A stretch of 36,132 nucleotides of DNA from Bacillota bacterium (GTDB lineage Bacteria > Bacillota > UBA4882 > UBA8346): NCBI GenBank assembly GCA_023435565.1, contig JAEYRN010000025.1, positions 1 through 36,132 of the forward strand, written 5' to 3'. Shown one piece after another: positions 24,257-32,219 of this stretch. How positions within the stretch are numbered: position 1 is the stretch's first letter; every line of letters begins with the position of its first letter. A program made the translations under genes and the position numbers. The notes beneath the pieces are model-generated. The model saw only the letters and a program-made list of their open reading frames with translations. It did not search any database and was not told the DNA's origin.

Positions 24257-24392
24257 CATAGCCTCCGGCTTTTTAAGTAATTCTTGATATTTGATAGATA
24301 AGTTTAATTTATTTACTTGTTCTAATAATGTAGATATTTTTTCTTATTATCCGGAGAATATTACTGACATTGTAAAATCACTGAAACATTAA

Positions 24393-24421
24393 TTGACATA
24401 TGCCCATAATAATACTAATAT
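24393..24421 (+). promoter_or_regulatory. Sigma-A promoter of the MBL-fold gene
   Basis: TTGACA (24393-24398) and TAATAT (24416-24421) are separated by 17 bases. Transcription would start near 24428, before the ATG at 24475. It probably also drives the SCIFF-type maturase gene. Confidence 0.65.
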
Positions 24422-24474
24422 AGAATGGAACGCGAATTTTCTTTCACTTATTGTTGGAAAAGGAGCACGGGGTT

Positions 24475-25305
24475 ATGCTTGAATTTCAAATCTTAACCGA
24501 AAACCGAGTCCGAAAGCGAGGACTTTTGGCTGAACACGGTCTTTCCCTTTGGATTGAATTGGACCAGACTAGGATTCTCTTTGATACCGGTCAGTCAGGT
24601 GTCTTTTCTCATAACGCCAAAGCCATGGGAGTTCGGTTGGAAGACACCGATTTGGTAATCTTTAGTCACGGCCATTATGATCATACAGGAGGATTTTTAG
24701 AGTTTAAGGAGTATTTGAACCCTCAGGCTAAGATTTTCATTCATCCGGATGCTTTTCGGAAGCGATATGTCCGAAAAGAAAACAAACCGGTAGATGTGGG
24801 AATTCCTTGGAATTCTAGTTCGGTTGGGGTGGAAAAGAACGAGGTTGTTTTTAATACCAAGCCATACTTAATTGCCGACGGGATTTTAATTTCGGGAGAG
24901 ATACCCCGAAAAACCGATTTTGAGGATGTCCCGGTTTATTTTGAGACCGAAAGTCCCGCGGGATTTGTTCATGACCGGATCATCGATGAACAGATGTTAA
25001 TTATCAAAGAGGAAGGAAAGCTCTATCTCTTCTTAGGCTGCGGTCATCCGGGGGTGGTCAATTGTCTGCATTATGCGGCGGAGTTGTTTCCGGAGAAAGA
25101 GATAGCGGCTGTGATCGGAGGGATGCATCTGGAGGGGGCGGAGGTTTCACGCTTAAACAAAACAGTTCAGTCTTTACTTGACTTTGGAGTAAAAAAGGTA
25201 ATTCCGTTACATTGTACCGGCGAGAATGCAGTTAATGAAATAAAGAAAATTTTTGGTGAAGCCTGTTTAACCCCGATGGTTGGAGAAGGGATTAGGCTGG
25301 TATAA
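24475..25305 (+). CDS. Metallo-beta-lactamase-fold hydrolase
   Basis: A 276-aa protein from ATG 24475, with AAGGAG nine bases upstream; a TTG at 24451 overlaps that site. The metal-binding motif SHGHYDHTGG is intact, with downstream GCGHPGVVN and IPLHCTG histidines. The layout LLAEHGLSLWIE, ILFDTGQSGVF, AVIGGMHLEGA matches the group related to the archaeal 7,8-dihydropterin-6-methyl-4-(beta-D-ribofuranosyl)-aminobenzene-5'-phosphate synthase. Bacterial members have no proven substrate. It precedes the maturase gene by 35 bases. Confidence 0.85.
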   Translation: MLEFQILTENRVRKRGLLAEHGLSLWIELDQTRILFDTGQSGVFSHNAKAMGVRLEDTDLVIFSHGHYDHTGGFLEFKEYLNPQAKIFIHPDAFRKRYVRKENKPVDVGIPWNSSSVGVEKNEVVFNTKPYLIADGILISGEIPRKTDFEDVPVYFETESPAGFVHDRIIDEQMLIIKEEGKLYLFLGCGHPGVVNCLHYAAELFPEKEIAAVIGGMHLEGAEVSRLNKTVQSLLDFGVKKVIPLHCTGENAVNEIKKIFGEACLTPMVGEGIRLV

Positions 25306-25340
25306 GCCTGTAAATATTTTTAAAAAGGAAGGCAGTATCA

Positions 25341-26720
25341 TTGGTTCATACATTTAGCTTAAATAATCTTTTCATTGCTTTGGATGTAAATAGCGGCAGT
25401 ATTCATTTGGTCGAGGAAGTCGTCCATCGGATTTTAAAAGAATATCCTAATAAACCGCCATATGAAGGCGATCTGCACGAGCGGTTCGATCCTGATTATC
25501 CATGGGAAACAATTCATGAAGCCTATCTCGAGATTAAATCGCTGATAGCTCAAAACCTATTATACTCACCAGAAATAGCTTGGGACCAAGTTTCGGATAT
25601 TGTTGCCCAACCTAAAGGATTAAAGGCGCTTTGTCTGCATGTTGCTCACGACTGCAATTTGCGGTGTGAATATTGTTTTGCCGCTAAAGGAGACTATCAC
25701 GACGGAAGAAGCCTGATGTCCAGTGAGATTGCAGTTAAAGCAATTGATTTTTTAGTCCGAAATGCGGAGCGCCATGAATTAGAGATCGACTTTTTCGGCG
25801 GGGAGCCTTTGCTGAACTTTGAGACGGTTAAAACGGCTGTATCATATGGGCGGGAGCTTGAGAAAACTTCCGGCAAACGGCTTCATTTCACGATAACAAC
25901 CAACGGCACGTTGCTTAATGATAGTATTATCGATTATATTAATCAAAACATCGATAATGTTGTGATTAGTATTGACGGTCGCCACAAAGTTCACGACGGG
26001 ATCCGGTATTATTCCGGTGGTAAAGGATCTTATGAGCGAATCCTTCCAATGGCCCAAAAATTAATTAGTGAACGGGGTTCGAAAGAATATTACATTCGGG
26101 GTACCTATACCGCTAAAAATTTGGACTTTGCTAATGACGTGTTGCACTTGGCTGATTTGGGCTTTAAGGAGATATCCATTGAACCGGCGGTTGGAGAAAT
26201 TGGGGCGGCAACCATTACCAAAGAACATTTACCCCGAATCTTGCAAGAGTATGAGGTTTTGGCCCAAAAGTACTTAGAAAGGTTTGCCTTTGGAAAACCT
26301 TTCCGGTTTTATCATTTCAATTTGAATCTTTATGGCGGCCCTTGTATCTATAAACGGACTACGGCTTGCGGCGCGGGAACCGAATACCTGGCTGTATCAC
26401 CCCGGGGAGAACTTTATCCCTGCCATCAGTTCGTTGGGGAATGCGATTTCGTGATGGGCAATTTGGAAACCGGGATTACCAATCATAATCTAATGAAACG
26501 GTTTAAAGGATCTAATATTTTTAGTAAAGAAACCTGCCGGAGTTGTTGGGCCAAGTATTTTTGTTCCGGCGGATGCCATGCCAACAGTTACTTCACTAAT
26601 GGCGACATTGGTAAACCGGATGAACTTACCTGCGCGATGCAACGTAAAAGGATAGAATGCGCCATTATGGTTGAAGTACTGCAGAGGATGGGGGAAGGAA
26701 TAATTATGGTTAAAAGTTGA
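25341..26720 (+). CDS. scfB: SCIFF-type radical SAM/SPASM thioether peptide maturase
   Basis: A 459-aa peptide-modifying enzyme that, in characterised members, installs thioether crosslinks between cysteines and backbone carbons of the SCIFF peptide. The N-terminal precursor-binding region starts VHTFSLNNLFIALDVNSG. The radical SAM cluster is CNLRCEYC (C105, C109, C112) preceded by LCLHVAHD, a family hallmark. FFGGEPL follows. SPASM auxiliary-cluster cysteines are C335, C343, C361, C368, C399, C402, C408, C412, C431 and C440. Start TTG 25341 follows AAGGAAGG, and the N-terminus aligns with family starts. No precursor gene adjoins it. Confidence 0.9.
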   Translation: MVHTFSLNNLFIALDVNSGSIHLVEEVVHRILKEYPNKPPYEGDLHERFDPDYPWETIHEAYLEIKSLIAQNLLYSPEIAWDQVSDIVAQPKGLKALCLHVAHDCNLRCEYCFAAKGDYHDGRSLMSSEIAVKAIDFLVRNAERHELEIDFFGGEPLLNFETVKTAVSYGRELEKTSGKRLHFTITTNGTLLNDSIIDYINQNIDNVVISIDGRHKVHDGIRYYSGGKGSYERILPMAQKLISERGSKEYYIRGTYTAKNLDFANDVLHLADLGFKEISIEPAVGEIGAATITKEHLPRILQEYEVLAQKYLERFAFGKPFRFYHFNLNLYGGPCIYKRTTACGAGTEYLAVSPRGELYPCHQFVGECDFVMGNLETGITNHNLMKRFKGSNIFSKETCRSCWAKYFCSGGCHANSYFTNGDIGKPDELTCAMQRKRIECAIMVEVLQRMGEGIIMVKS

Positions 26721-26831
26721 GAATCCAAGTTTTGCCGGGGCCAAATATTTGTTTTTAAATCTTGCTCATGCTTAGCAAAGCGGTACTCGTTCCTACAAAT
26801 AGGATTTAATAAAAGGTTAATTTTCACTAGG

Positions 26832-26867
26832 TTACGATTACGATTACGAGCACGCGCACGCGCACGA
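26832..26867. repeat. Hexanucleotide tandem repeats
   Basis: Six contiguous hexamers: TTACGA three times, GCACGC twice, then GCACGA. The shift from AT- to GC-rich units within one array is unusual. It lies in the 190-base gap between the maturase and flavin-reductase genes, where no promoter or terminator is convincing. Confidence 0.85.
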
Positions 26868-26910
26868 TCATGGAACTTATGCGATTTATTTTTTTAAATA
26901 GGGGAGAGAG

Positions 26911-27408
26911 ATGTCGATGTACAAAAAAGAAGCGAATAAAAAATCCTGCCTGCAGCCCTCACCAAAGGTTTTGGTGTCCTGTAGAGACAAAGATGGCAAA
27001 AACAATGCTTTAGCTGTGGCTTATTGCGGTAATTGCAGCTACGATCCGCCGATGGTAATGGTAGGAATTGTGCCTTCCCGGCATTCTTATCACATGGTAA
27101 AAGAAACCGGTTGTTTCGTGGTAAACCTGGTCCCGAACAGTTTAAAAGAAGCCTTCGATTATTTGGGCAGTCACAGCGGTCGAGATGAGGACAAGCTGGC
27201 TAAGGCGAAAATGAACTTGGGCGAGGCCGTAAAAGTTAATGGGCCGATTTTGGCCGACTGTCCGGTGAATATCGAGTGTAAAGTAGTGGATTCAGTCATG
27301 ACCGGTTCCCACGAGATGTTCATCGGCCGAGTTGAGTATGTACATGTCGATCCGGAGTATGTTAATGAAAAAGGCGATATTGATTTCGCTAAGATTGATT
27401 GGTTATAA
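26911..27408 (+). CDS. Flavin reductase-like FMN-binding protein
   Basis: A 165-aa protein of the flavin-reductase-like (split beta-barrel, FMN-binding) family. Recognisable segments are SPKVLVSCRDKDGKNNALAVAYCGNCSYDPPMVMVGI, HSYHMVKETGCFVVNLV and GSHEMFIGRVEYVHVD. Members bind FMN and act as NAD(P)H:flavin oxidoreductases or electron carriers in anaerobes. Start ATG 26911 follows GGGGAGAG. The N-terminal half has several cysteines. Confidence 0.87.
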   Translation: MSMYKKEANKKSCLQPSPKVLVSCRDKDGKNNALAVAYCGNCSYDPPMVMVGIVPSRHSYHMVKETGCFVVNLVPNSLKEAFDYLGSHSGRDEDKLAKAKMNLGEAVKVNGPILADCPVNIECKVVDSVMTGSHEMFIGRVEYVHVDPEYVNEKGDIDFAKIDWL

Positions 27409-27483
27409 TAGTTATTACTTAAAAGATTAAGACCTAAAGATTGTATTTTTTAACCAATCTAATGGGGAAACAGAGGCTTACAA

Positions 27484-28233
27484 ATGTATCAGACTGCATT
27501 TAGTTTGGGAGCGATTCAGGTCCATTGGTATGGGATATTGGTGGCTATCGCGACCGGAATTAGTTATTGGTTAACCCGGCGTAATGTCCAGGCTTATGGG
27601 ATTGAACCCGATAAAACCGACGGCTTATTATTAAAATTAATAATCGTCATTTTCGCTGGGGCCAGGCTCGCTTATGTCATAAGTAAATGGGATTTTTTTC
27701 AGGCTAATCCCTGGGAGATTATCCGGACCGATCATGGCGGCTTGGGGTCCCATGGAGCCATTATTGCCGCCCTTATTTGCGGATACTATTTGACTAAAAA
27801 AGCAGGGATTCCATATTGGCAGTTGGCGGATGCCGTTACTCCGGCGCTGCCGGTTGGGCATATCTTCGTCCGGCTGGGTAATTTCATTAATGGAGAATTA
27901 TACGGTCCGCCTACCAATTTACCTTGGGGAGTGAATTTTCCGGGTACCGCCGGACCCGCGCATCCCAGTCAGTTATATGAAATTCTTACTTCGTTAATCA
28001 TTTTGCCATTGGCCTTAAAGTGGTCCGCAAAACCTCATTATCCAGGTTATGCATTTGTACGGGTATTATTAGCCCATTCCGTAGTTCGCTTTTTTATGGA
28101 TTTTCTGCGTCAACCCGGACAAATCAACAGCAGACTGGTATTGACTCAATATATTGCGTTGGGATTAGCGGTATTTTGCGCGGTGTTGATTTGGTATTGG
28201 GAAAAAGGAAATAGAGCAAAGTTAAGGTTATAA
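27484..28233 (+). CDS. lgt: Prolipoprotein diacylglyceryl transferase Lgt
   Basis: A 249-aa integral membrane enzyme that adds diacylglyceryl from phosphatidylglycerol to the lipobox cysteine of prolipoproteins. Signature elements are HGGLGSHGAIIAAL, the Lgt box FVRLGNFINGELYG, and HPSQLYE. About seven transmembrane helices. Start ATG 27484 follows AGAGG. Length is typical. Confidence 0.95.
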   Translation: MYQTAFSLGAIQVHWYGILVAIATGISYWLTRRNVQAYGIEPDKTDGLLLKLIIVIFAGARLAYVISKWDFFQANPWEIIRTDHGGLGSHGAIIAALICGYYLTKKAGIPYWQLADAVTPALPVGHIFVRLGNFINGELYGPPTNLPWGVNFPGTAGPAHPSQLYEILTSLIILPLALKWSAKPHYPGYAFVRVLLAHSVVRFFMDFLRQPGQINSRLVLTQYIALGLAVFCAVLIWYWEKGNRAKLRL

Positions 28234-28270
28234 AATCTTCCATATCAAACAAGGAAGGGAAAGAATTATT

Positions 28271-28792
28271 ATGCCAAGGCATCAATTACTCGCAAAATTG
28301 GAGACCCCGGAGGAGTGTCTTCGACTCCTTGAAGACATGGCCAAACGATGGCTGGCCCATGATGGGCTTTGGTTTCAGGCTGTTGAAAAAGAATACGGCA
28401 TGGATGCGGCTATTAAAATGGACGCTGCCGCTTGGGAGAAGTTTACGGCATTGGAAGCTGAACGGATCAAAAAACTTTTTAACCTGCCGGAGAACGGTGG
28501 TATTCCGGTCTTAAAAGAAGCGCTCGGGCTTAGACTCTATGCTTTTTTAAACGAACAAGAGATTATCGATGTGGACGCCAATAGAATCATTTTCCGAATG
28601 AATGATTGCCGCGTCCAATCGGCCCGTAAACGAAAAGGCATGCCTGATTTTCCCTGCAAATCAGTGGGTTTGGTGGAGTATGAAGGTTTCGCCGGAGCTA
28701 TTGATCCCCGGATTAAGACTCGGTGTATCTCTTGTCCTCCGGACGAGCACCCGGAAGATTATTTTTGCGCTTGGGAGTTTTGGATCGAGTAG
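28271..28792 (+). CDS. Cys/His-rich protein (DUF6125-like)
   Basis: A 173-aa soluble protein from ATG 28271 behind GGAAGGGA. The N-terminal half is helical (CLRLLEDMAKRWLAHDGLWFQAVE, then EYGMDAAIKMDAAAWEKF). The C-terminal half carries conserved-looking Cys/His: MNDCRVQSARKRKGMPDFPC, RCISCPPDEHP and FCAWEFWIE. This order resembles DUF6125 proteins of anaerobes, possibly metal- or cofactor-binding. Function unknown. It is followed at once by a terminator. Confidence 0.7.
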   Translation: MPRHQLLAKLETPEECLRLLEDMAKRWLAHDGLWFQAVEKEYGMDAAIKMDAAAWEKFTALEAERIKKLFNLPENGGIPVLKEALGLRLYAFLNEQEIIDVDANRIIFRMNDCRVQSARKRKGMPDFPCKSVGLVEYEGFAGAIDPRIKTRCISCPPDEHPEDYFCAWEFWIE

Positions 28793-28811
28793 AAAATCTT
28801 GGAGATTTTTT
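28793..28811 (+). terminator. Compact terminator directly after a stop codon
   Basis: AAAATCT (28793-28799) pairs with AGATTTT (28803-28809) around TGG, with T continuing to 28811. It touches the -35 box of the next promoter. Confidence 0.65.
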
Positions 28812-28837
28812 GACATCCCACTATAAAATGATATAAT
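28810..28837 (+). promoter_or_regulatory. Strong promoter of the cobalt-transport operon
   Basis: TTGACA (28810-28815) and TATAAT (28832-28837) are perfect boxes 16 bases apart, with an extended -10 TG at 28829-28830. Transcription should start near 28844, just ahead of the riboswitch. Confidence 0.85.
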
Positions 28838-28882
28838 TATATTGTTATGTAATATATGTAAGTTGATATATCAATACACCAG

Positions 28883-29047
28883 TTTGTCAGGTGTCCGGAA
28901 TTTTCGGATGAAAAGGGAAAGCGGTGTAAATCCGCTACAGCCCCCGCTACTGTAAGTGATGATGTTCCAATCAGACAACAGCCACTGGTTTGACCGGGAA
29001 GGCGATTGGACCAGATGAATCACAAGTCAGGAGACCTGCCTGATAGC
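28883..29047 (+). ncRNA. Cobalamin riboswitch
   Basis: Conserved elements occur in the right order: AGGGAA (about 28914-28919), GGTGTAAATCC, the B12 box core ACAGCCCCCGCTACTGTAA (28937-28955), GCCACTG (28981-28987), CGGGAAGGCG (28994-29003) and AAGTCAGGAGACCTGCC (29024-29040). This is the adenosylcobalamin-class aptamer. It stands upstream of cbiM and, with a terminator at 29106-29139, should reduce cobalt uptake when cobalamin is plentiful. Confidence 0.95.
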
Positions 29048-29105
29048 TAACAGCACATATTCCTTCGGTGGGAAGGGGGTGGCGGCCCAGTGCCGATTTT
29101 TAGTT

Positions 29106-29139
29106 AAGCCCTTCCGATTTGTGGCAAGGGCTTTGTTTT
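29106..29139 (+). terminator. Riboswitch-controlled terminator
   Basis: AAGCCCTT (29106-29113) pairs with AAGGGCTT (29126-29133), followed by TGTTTTA. The segment GGAAGGG (29071-29077) can instead pair with CCCTTCC (29109-29115) as an antiterminator. Confidence 0.75.
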
Positions 29140-29187
29140 ATGTCTTATTTTAAGTCACAAATTTTTTATTTGAAAGGAGTATTCTAT

Positions 29188-29931
29188 TTGTTGCAAAAAC
29201 ATTTGAAGGTTTTAATACTTACTACTGCCTTGACGATTACATTAGCTACTCCGGCTAGGGCGATGCATATCATGGAAGGATTTCTGCCACCGGGATGGAG
29301 CCTTTTCTGGACCTTGCTCTCCTTGCCGTTTGTAATTATCGGCTTTTTCTCGATCCAAAGAACCGTTAAGAAATATCCCCGGATGAAACTATTGCTTGCC
29401 ATGGCCGGAGCATTTACTTTTCTGCTCTCGGCCCTTAAAATCCCCTCGGTCACCGGGAGTTGTTCCCATCCGACCGGAGTCGGTTTCGGGGCAATCCTCT
29501 TCGGCCCCACCGCCATGAGTGTGTTGGGATTGATTGTTTTAATGTTTCAAGCGCTTTTACTGGCCCATGGAGGGCTTACCACCCTTGGCGCCAATACATT
29601 TTCAATGGCCATCGTCGGACCATTGGTTGCCTTCGGGACTTACCAGTTGGTAAAAAAAATGAACGGTCCCCGGTGGCTGTCGGTTTTTCTTGCAGCAGCC
29701 TTCGGCGATTTATTGACCTATGTGACTACCGCCGTACAGTTGGCATTGGCCTTCCCTGCGGAAGCGGGAGGATTTACAGCTTCTTTAATGAAATTCATGG
29801 GGATCTTTGCCGTCACCCAGATCCCTTTGGCGATCAGTGAAGGAATTTTAACGGTATTAATCCTTAATGCAGTAATGAAATACAGCCGGGAAGAGTTGGT
29901 AAATTTAAAAGCCTTATCGAAGGAGGTTTGA
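29188..29931 (+). CDS. cbiM: Cobalt ECF transporter substrate-binding subunit CbiM
   Basis: A 247-aa S component for Co2+ from TTG 29188, eight bases after AAGGAG (29174-29179). Earlier in-frame starts, from 29119, fall inside the terminator region. A signal-like segment (VLILTTALTITLATPARA) precedes MHIMEGFLPPGW, the metal-site N-terminus of CbiM/NikM. The conserved GSCSHPTGVGFGAILFGP, ALLLAHGGLTTLGAN and about six helices follow. The order cbiM-cbiN-cbiQ-cbiO and the cobalamin riboswitch indicate cobalt rather than nickel. Confidence 0.95.
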   Translation: MLQKHLKVLILTTALTITLATPARAMHIMEGFLPPGWSLFWTLLSLPFVIIGFFSIQRTVKKYPRMKLLLAMAGAFTFLLSALKIPSVTGSCSHPTGVGFGAILFGPTAMSVLGLIVLMFQALLLAHGGLTTLGANTFSMAIVGPLVAFGTYQLVKKMNGPRWLSVFLAAAFGDLLTYVTTAVQLALAFPAEAGGFTASLMKFMGIFAVTQIPLAISEGILTVLILNAVMKYSREELVNLKALSKEV

Positions 29932-29936
29932 AGAAG

Positions 29937-30245
29937 ATGGCTATCGGAGTTGCACCAAACAAAACCGGAAAAAACGGAACTTTAATTAATATCATTTTAA
30001 TCCTGCTGGTAATCGGGCTGGCGGTACTTCCGCTTTTTATCGTTAAAAACGCTGAATTCGGAGGAGCGGACGGCCAAGCGGAAGAGGCCATTACTGAGAT
30101 TGACAAGGATTTTCAACCATGGTTTACGCCGCTTTTCGAACCGGCCAGCGGGGAGATTGAAAGTCTTTTATTTGCGTTGCAGGCGGCCATCGGCGCCGGT
30201 GTGATCGGTTATGGGCTTGGTTATTTTAAAGGGCGCAGTAAATAA
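29937..30245 (+). CDS. cbiN: Cobalt ECF transporter subunit CbiN
   Basis: A 102-aa protein with two transmembrane helices (about 15-37 and 72-92) joined by an external loop GADGQAEEAITEIDKDFQPWF, the family signature. It assists metal loading of CbiM. ATG 29937 is preferred; TTG 29928 is one base from the AGGAGG and overlaps the cbiM stop. Confidence 0.93.
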   Translation: MAIGVAPNKTGKNGTLINIILILLVIGLAVLPLFIVKNAEFGGADGQAEEAITEIDKDFQPWFTPLFEPASGEIESLLFALQAAIGAGVIGYGLGYFKGRSK

Positions 30246-30262
30246 AAACAATAGGAAAAATT

Positions 30263-31042
30263 ATGTTGAATATCGATAACTATGCTTATACTTCGAAGTT
30301 AAAGCATCGAGAACCGATGGAAAAGCTTTTTTTTGCTTTACTGACTTTAGGGGTATGCCTCTGGGCGGATTGGGCAGTTGTTTCAATTACAGTTCTGTTC
30401 ATTATGGGCTGGGTGTCCGTTCGAAAGGGGGGGACGCCTTTGCCCCTTTTTATGAGAATGATGCTGGTTCCGTTTGCATTTTTAATCTTGTCTGTGTTGA
30501 CCATTGCTTTTAGTATTTCCGCAAATTCCCGGGAATTTATCTTCGCAGTACCGATGTTTCAGACATTTCTGGGAGTTTCAAAAATCAGCCTTATAACAGC
30601 AGGAAGTCTTTTCTGCAAAGCCTTGGGCGGGGTATCATGTTTGTATTATCTATCGTTCTCCACTCCGATGATTGATTTGTTGGCGGGCCTTCGAAGGCTG
30701 AAATTGCCGGTGCTTCTTGTAGAATTAATGGGCCTTGTTTATCGTTTTATTTTCATCCTCCTCGAAACCGCTGATAAAATGGTAACTGCCCAAAACTCCC
30801 GGTTAGGCTATGCAAACCTCTCCTCCGGTTATCGTTCCCTTAGCGCACTAGCTTCCAATCTTTTCATCCGGGCTTTCAAACGTTCGGATCAAATTTACTT
30901 TGCTTTGGAATCCCGCGGGTATGAGGGGGAACTGAATGTTTTAACCGAAACTTATCAGGTGCGATGGCAAGGATACTTGACAACACTGGTAATTAATATT
31001 TTGTTGGTAGTGGCAACTTTATTTTTCAGGAACCAGGCATGA
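30263..31042 (+). CDS. cbiQ: Cobalt ECF transporter transmembrane subunit CbiQ
   Basis: A 259-aa T component with several helices. It begins IDNYAYTSKLKHREPMEKLFFAL and has the coupling region SALASNLFIRAFKRSDQIYFALESRGYEGEL, in which the A-R-S/R-G-Y motif contacts the ATPase. Start ATG 30263 has only a weak AGGA, so its expression may be partly coupled to cbiN. It ends 15 bases before cbiO. Confidence 0.95.
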   Translation: MLNIDNYAYTSKLKHREPMEKLFFALLTLGVCLWADWAVVSITVLFIMGWVSVRKGGTPLPLFMRMMLVPFAFLILSVLTIAFSISANSREFIFAVPMFQTFLGVSKISLITAGSLFCKALGGVSCLYYLSFSTPMIDLLAGLRRLKLPVLLVELMGLVYRFIFILLETADKMVTAQNSRLGYANLSSGYRSLSALASNLFIRAFKRSDQIYFALESRGYEGELNVLTETYQVRWQGYLTTLVINILLVVATLFFRNQA

Positions 31043-31057
31043 GGAGGACTTTTTTTA

Positions 31058-31912
31058 ATGAATGAGACCATACTGGAGGCTAAGAAACTCCATTACCAAT
31101 ATGATGATGGAACCCATGCCTTGAAGGGAGTTTCCTTAAAGGTAAGGCGCGGACATACAACAGCAATTATCGGCGGCAACGGTGCGGGGAAATCCACCCT
31201 TTTTCTCAACTTCAACGGGATTTTAAAACCTTCCTCCGGAGAAGTTCTTTTTAGTGGAGAACCGGTTGAGTATTCCCGCGAAGGATTAAAAAAGCTCCGC
31301 CAGGCGGTGGGACTAGTTTTTCAAGACCCGGATAGTCAGCTGTTTTCGGCCAGTGTGTACCAGGATGTTTCCTTTGGGGCGGTGAACCTAAAGTTGCCGG
31401 AGGAAGAGATCCGCCGCCGGGTGGATGTTGCCTTGGAACGGACCGGAATCGCGGATTTGAAAGGAAAACCCACCCACTCTTTGAGTTTCGGCCAGAAAAA
31501 GCGGGCCGCCATTGCCGGGGTTTTGGTTATGGAGCCGGAGGTTTTGGTGTTGGATGAACCTACTGCCGGCTTAGACCCGATGGGTGTCGCCGAAATAATG
31601 AAACTTCTGAAAGAAACTCAGGAGCAACTTGGAATATCGGTGATCATTGCAACCCATGATATTGATATTGTTCCGTTGTTTTGCGATTATGTATATGTGA
31701 TGGATCAGGGAGAATTAATTCTTGAGGGGACTCCCAAAAAAGTCTTTACAGAGGCGGAAACATTACGAAAGATACACTTGCGACTGCCACGGATCGCACA
31801 TTTGATGGAGATCTTACGGAAGAAAGATGATTTCGATTTTGAGGACGGCGCAACCACAATTTCGGAAGCAAGAAAGCTTATAAAAAAATGGCGGGAGAGT
31901 TTAAAAAAATAA
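31058..31912 (+). CDS. cbiO: Cobalt ECF transporter ATP-binding subunit CbiO
   Basis: A 284-aa ABC ATPase. Walker A is GGNGAGKST (39-47), the Q loop VFQDPDSQLFS, signature LSFGQKKR (142-149), Walker B VLVLDEP (162-168) and the H-loop IATHDID. A C-terminal extension (LPRIAHLMEILRKKDD...) is typical of EcfA/CbiO. ATG 31058 follows GAGGAGG. Only one ATPase gene is present, as usual for CbiMNQO. Confidence 0.95.
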   Translation: MNETILEAKKLHYQYDDGTHALKGVSLKVRRGHTTAIIGGNGAGKSTLFLNFNGILKPSSGEVLFSGEPVEYSREGLKKLRQAVGLVFQDPDSQLFSASVYQDVSFGAVNLKLPEEEIRRRVDVALERTGIADLKGKPTHSLSFGQKKRAAIAGVLVMEPEVLVLDEPTAGLDPMGVAEIMKLLKETQEQLGISVIIATHDIDIVPLFCDYVYVMDQGELILEGTPKKVFTEAETLRKIHLRLPRIAHLMEILRKKDDFDFEDGATTISEARKLIKKWRESLKK

Positions 31913-32219
31913 ATTTTTGAACGGTTTGGAATATCAAAGAACAAGGGAGCGAGAGTTTTAATTCTTGATTACTATCTTCCTTGTATTAAAAAGGCATAAA
32001 AGATGTTATTATGTTGGAAAATTACCGAAAAAATTAAGCCTGCGAAAATTACTCCGCAGGCTTTTTTTATATCAATTATCCGGTTGTACAACGAAAAAAT
32101 TTACCATTCATAATCATTTGCCAATCTGATACGTAGGATTTATTGGATATATGTGGAATCCTTTTTAGGAGTGGAAGTTTTGGGAGGACTAAAAAAGTCG
32201 ATAAACGGAGTGATATTTA
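31913..32219 (+). other. 307-base gap after cbiO
   Basis: It contains the operon terminator at 32036-32069 and a weaker AGGATT/AATCCT pairing near 32136-32173 followed by T. ACAAGG and CCTTGT near 31944 and 31978 form a short inverted repeat. No other gene or clear promoter is seen ahead of the WG-repeat gene. Confidence 0.5.
32036..32069 (+). terminator. Rho-independent terminator of the cbiMNQO operon
   Basis: AAGCCTGCG (32036-32044) pairs perfectly with CGCAGGCTT (32055-32063), followed by T. Confidence 0.92.

Noticed and set aside
29460..29840. 126-codon plus-strand frame inside cbiM
   Set aside because: It is a shadow of cbiM, whose motifs are unmistakable in the other frame.
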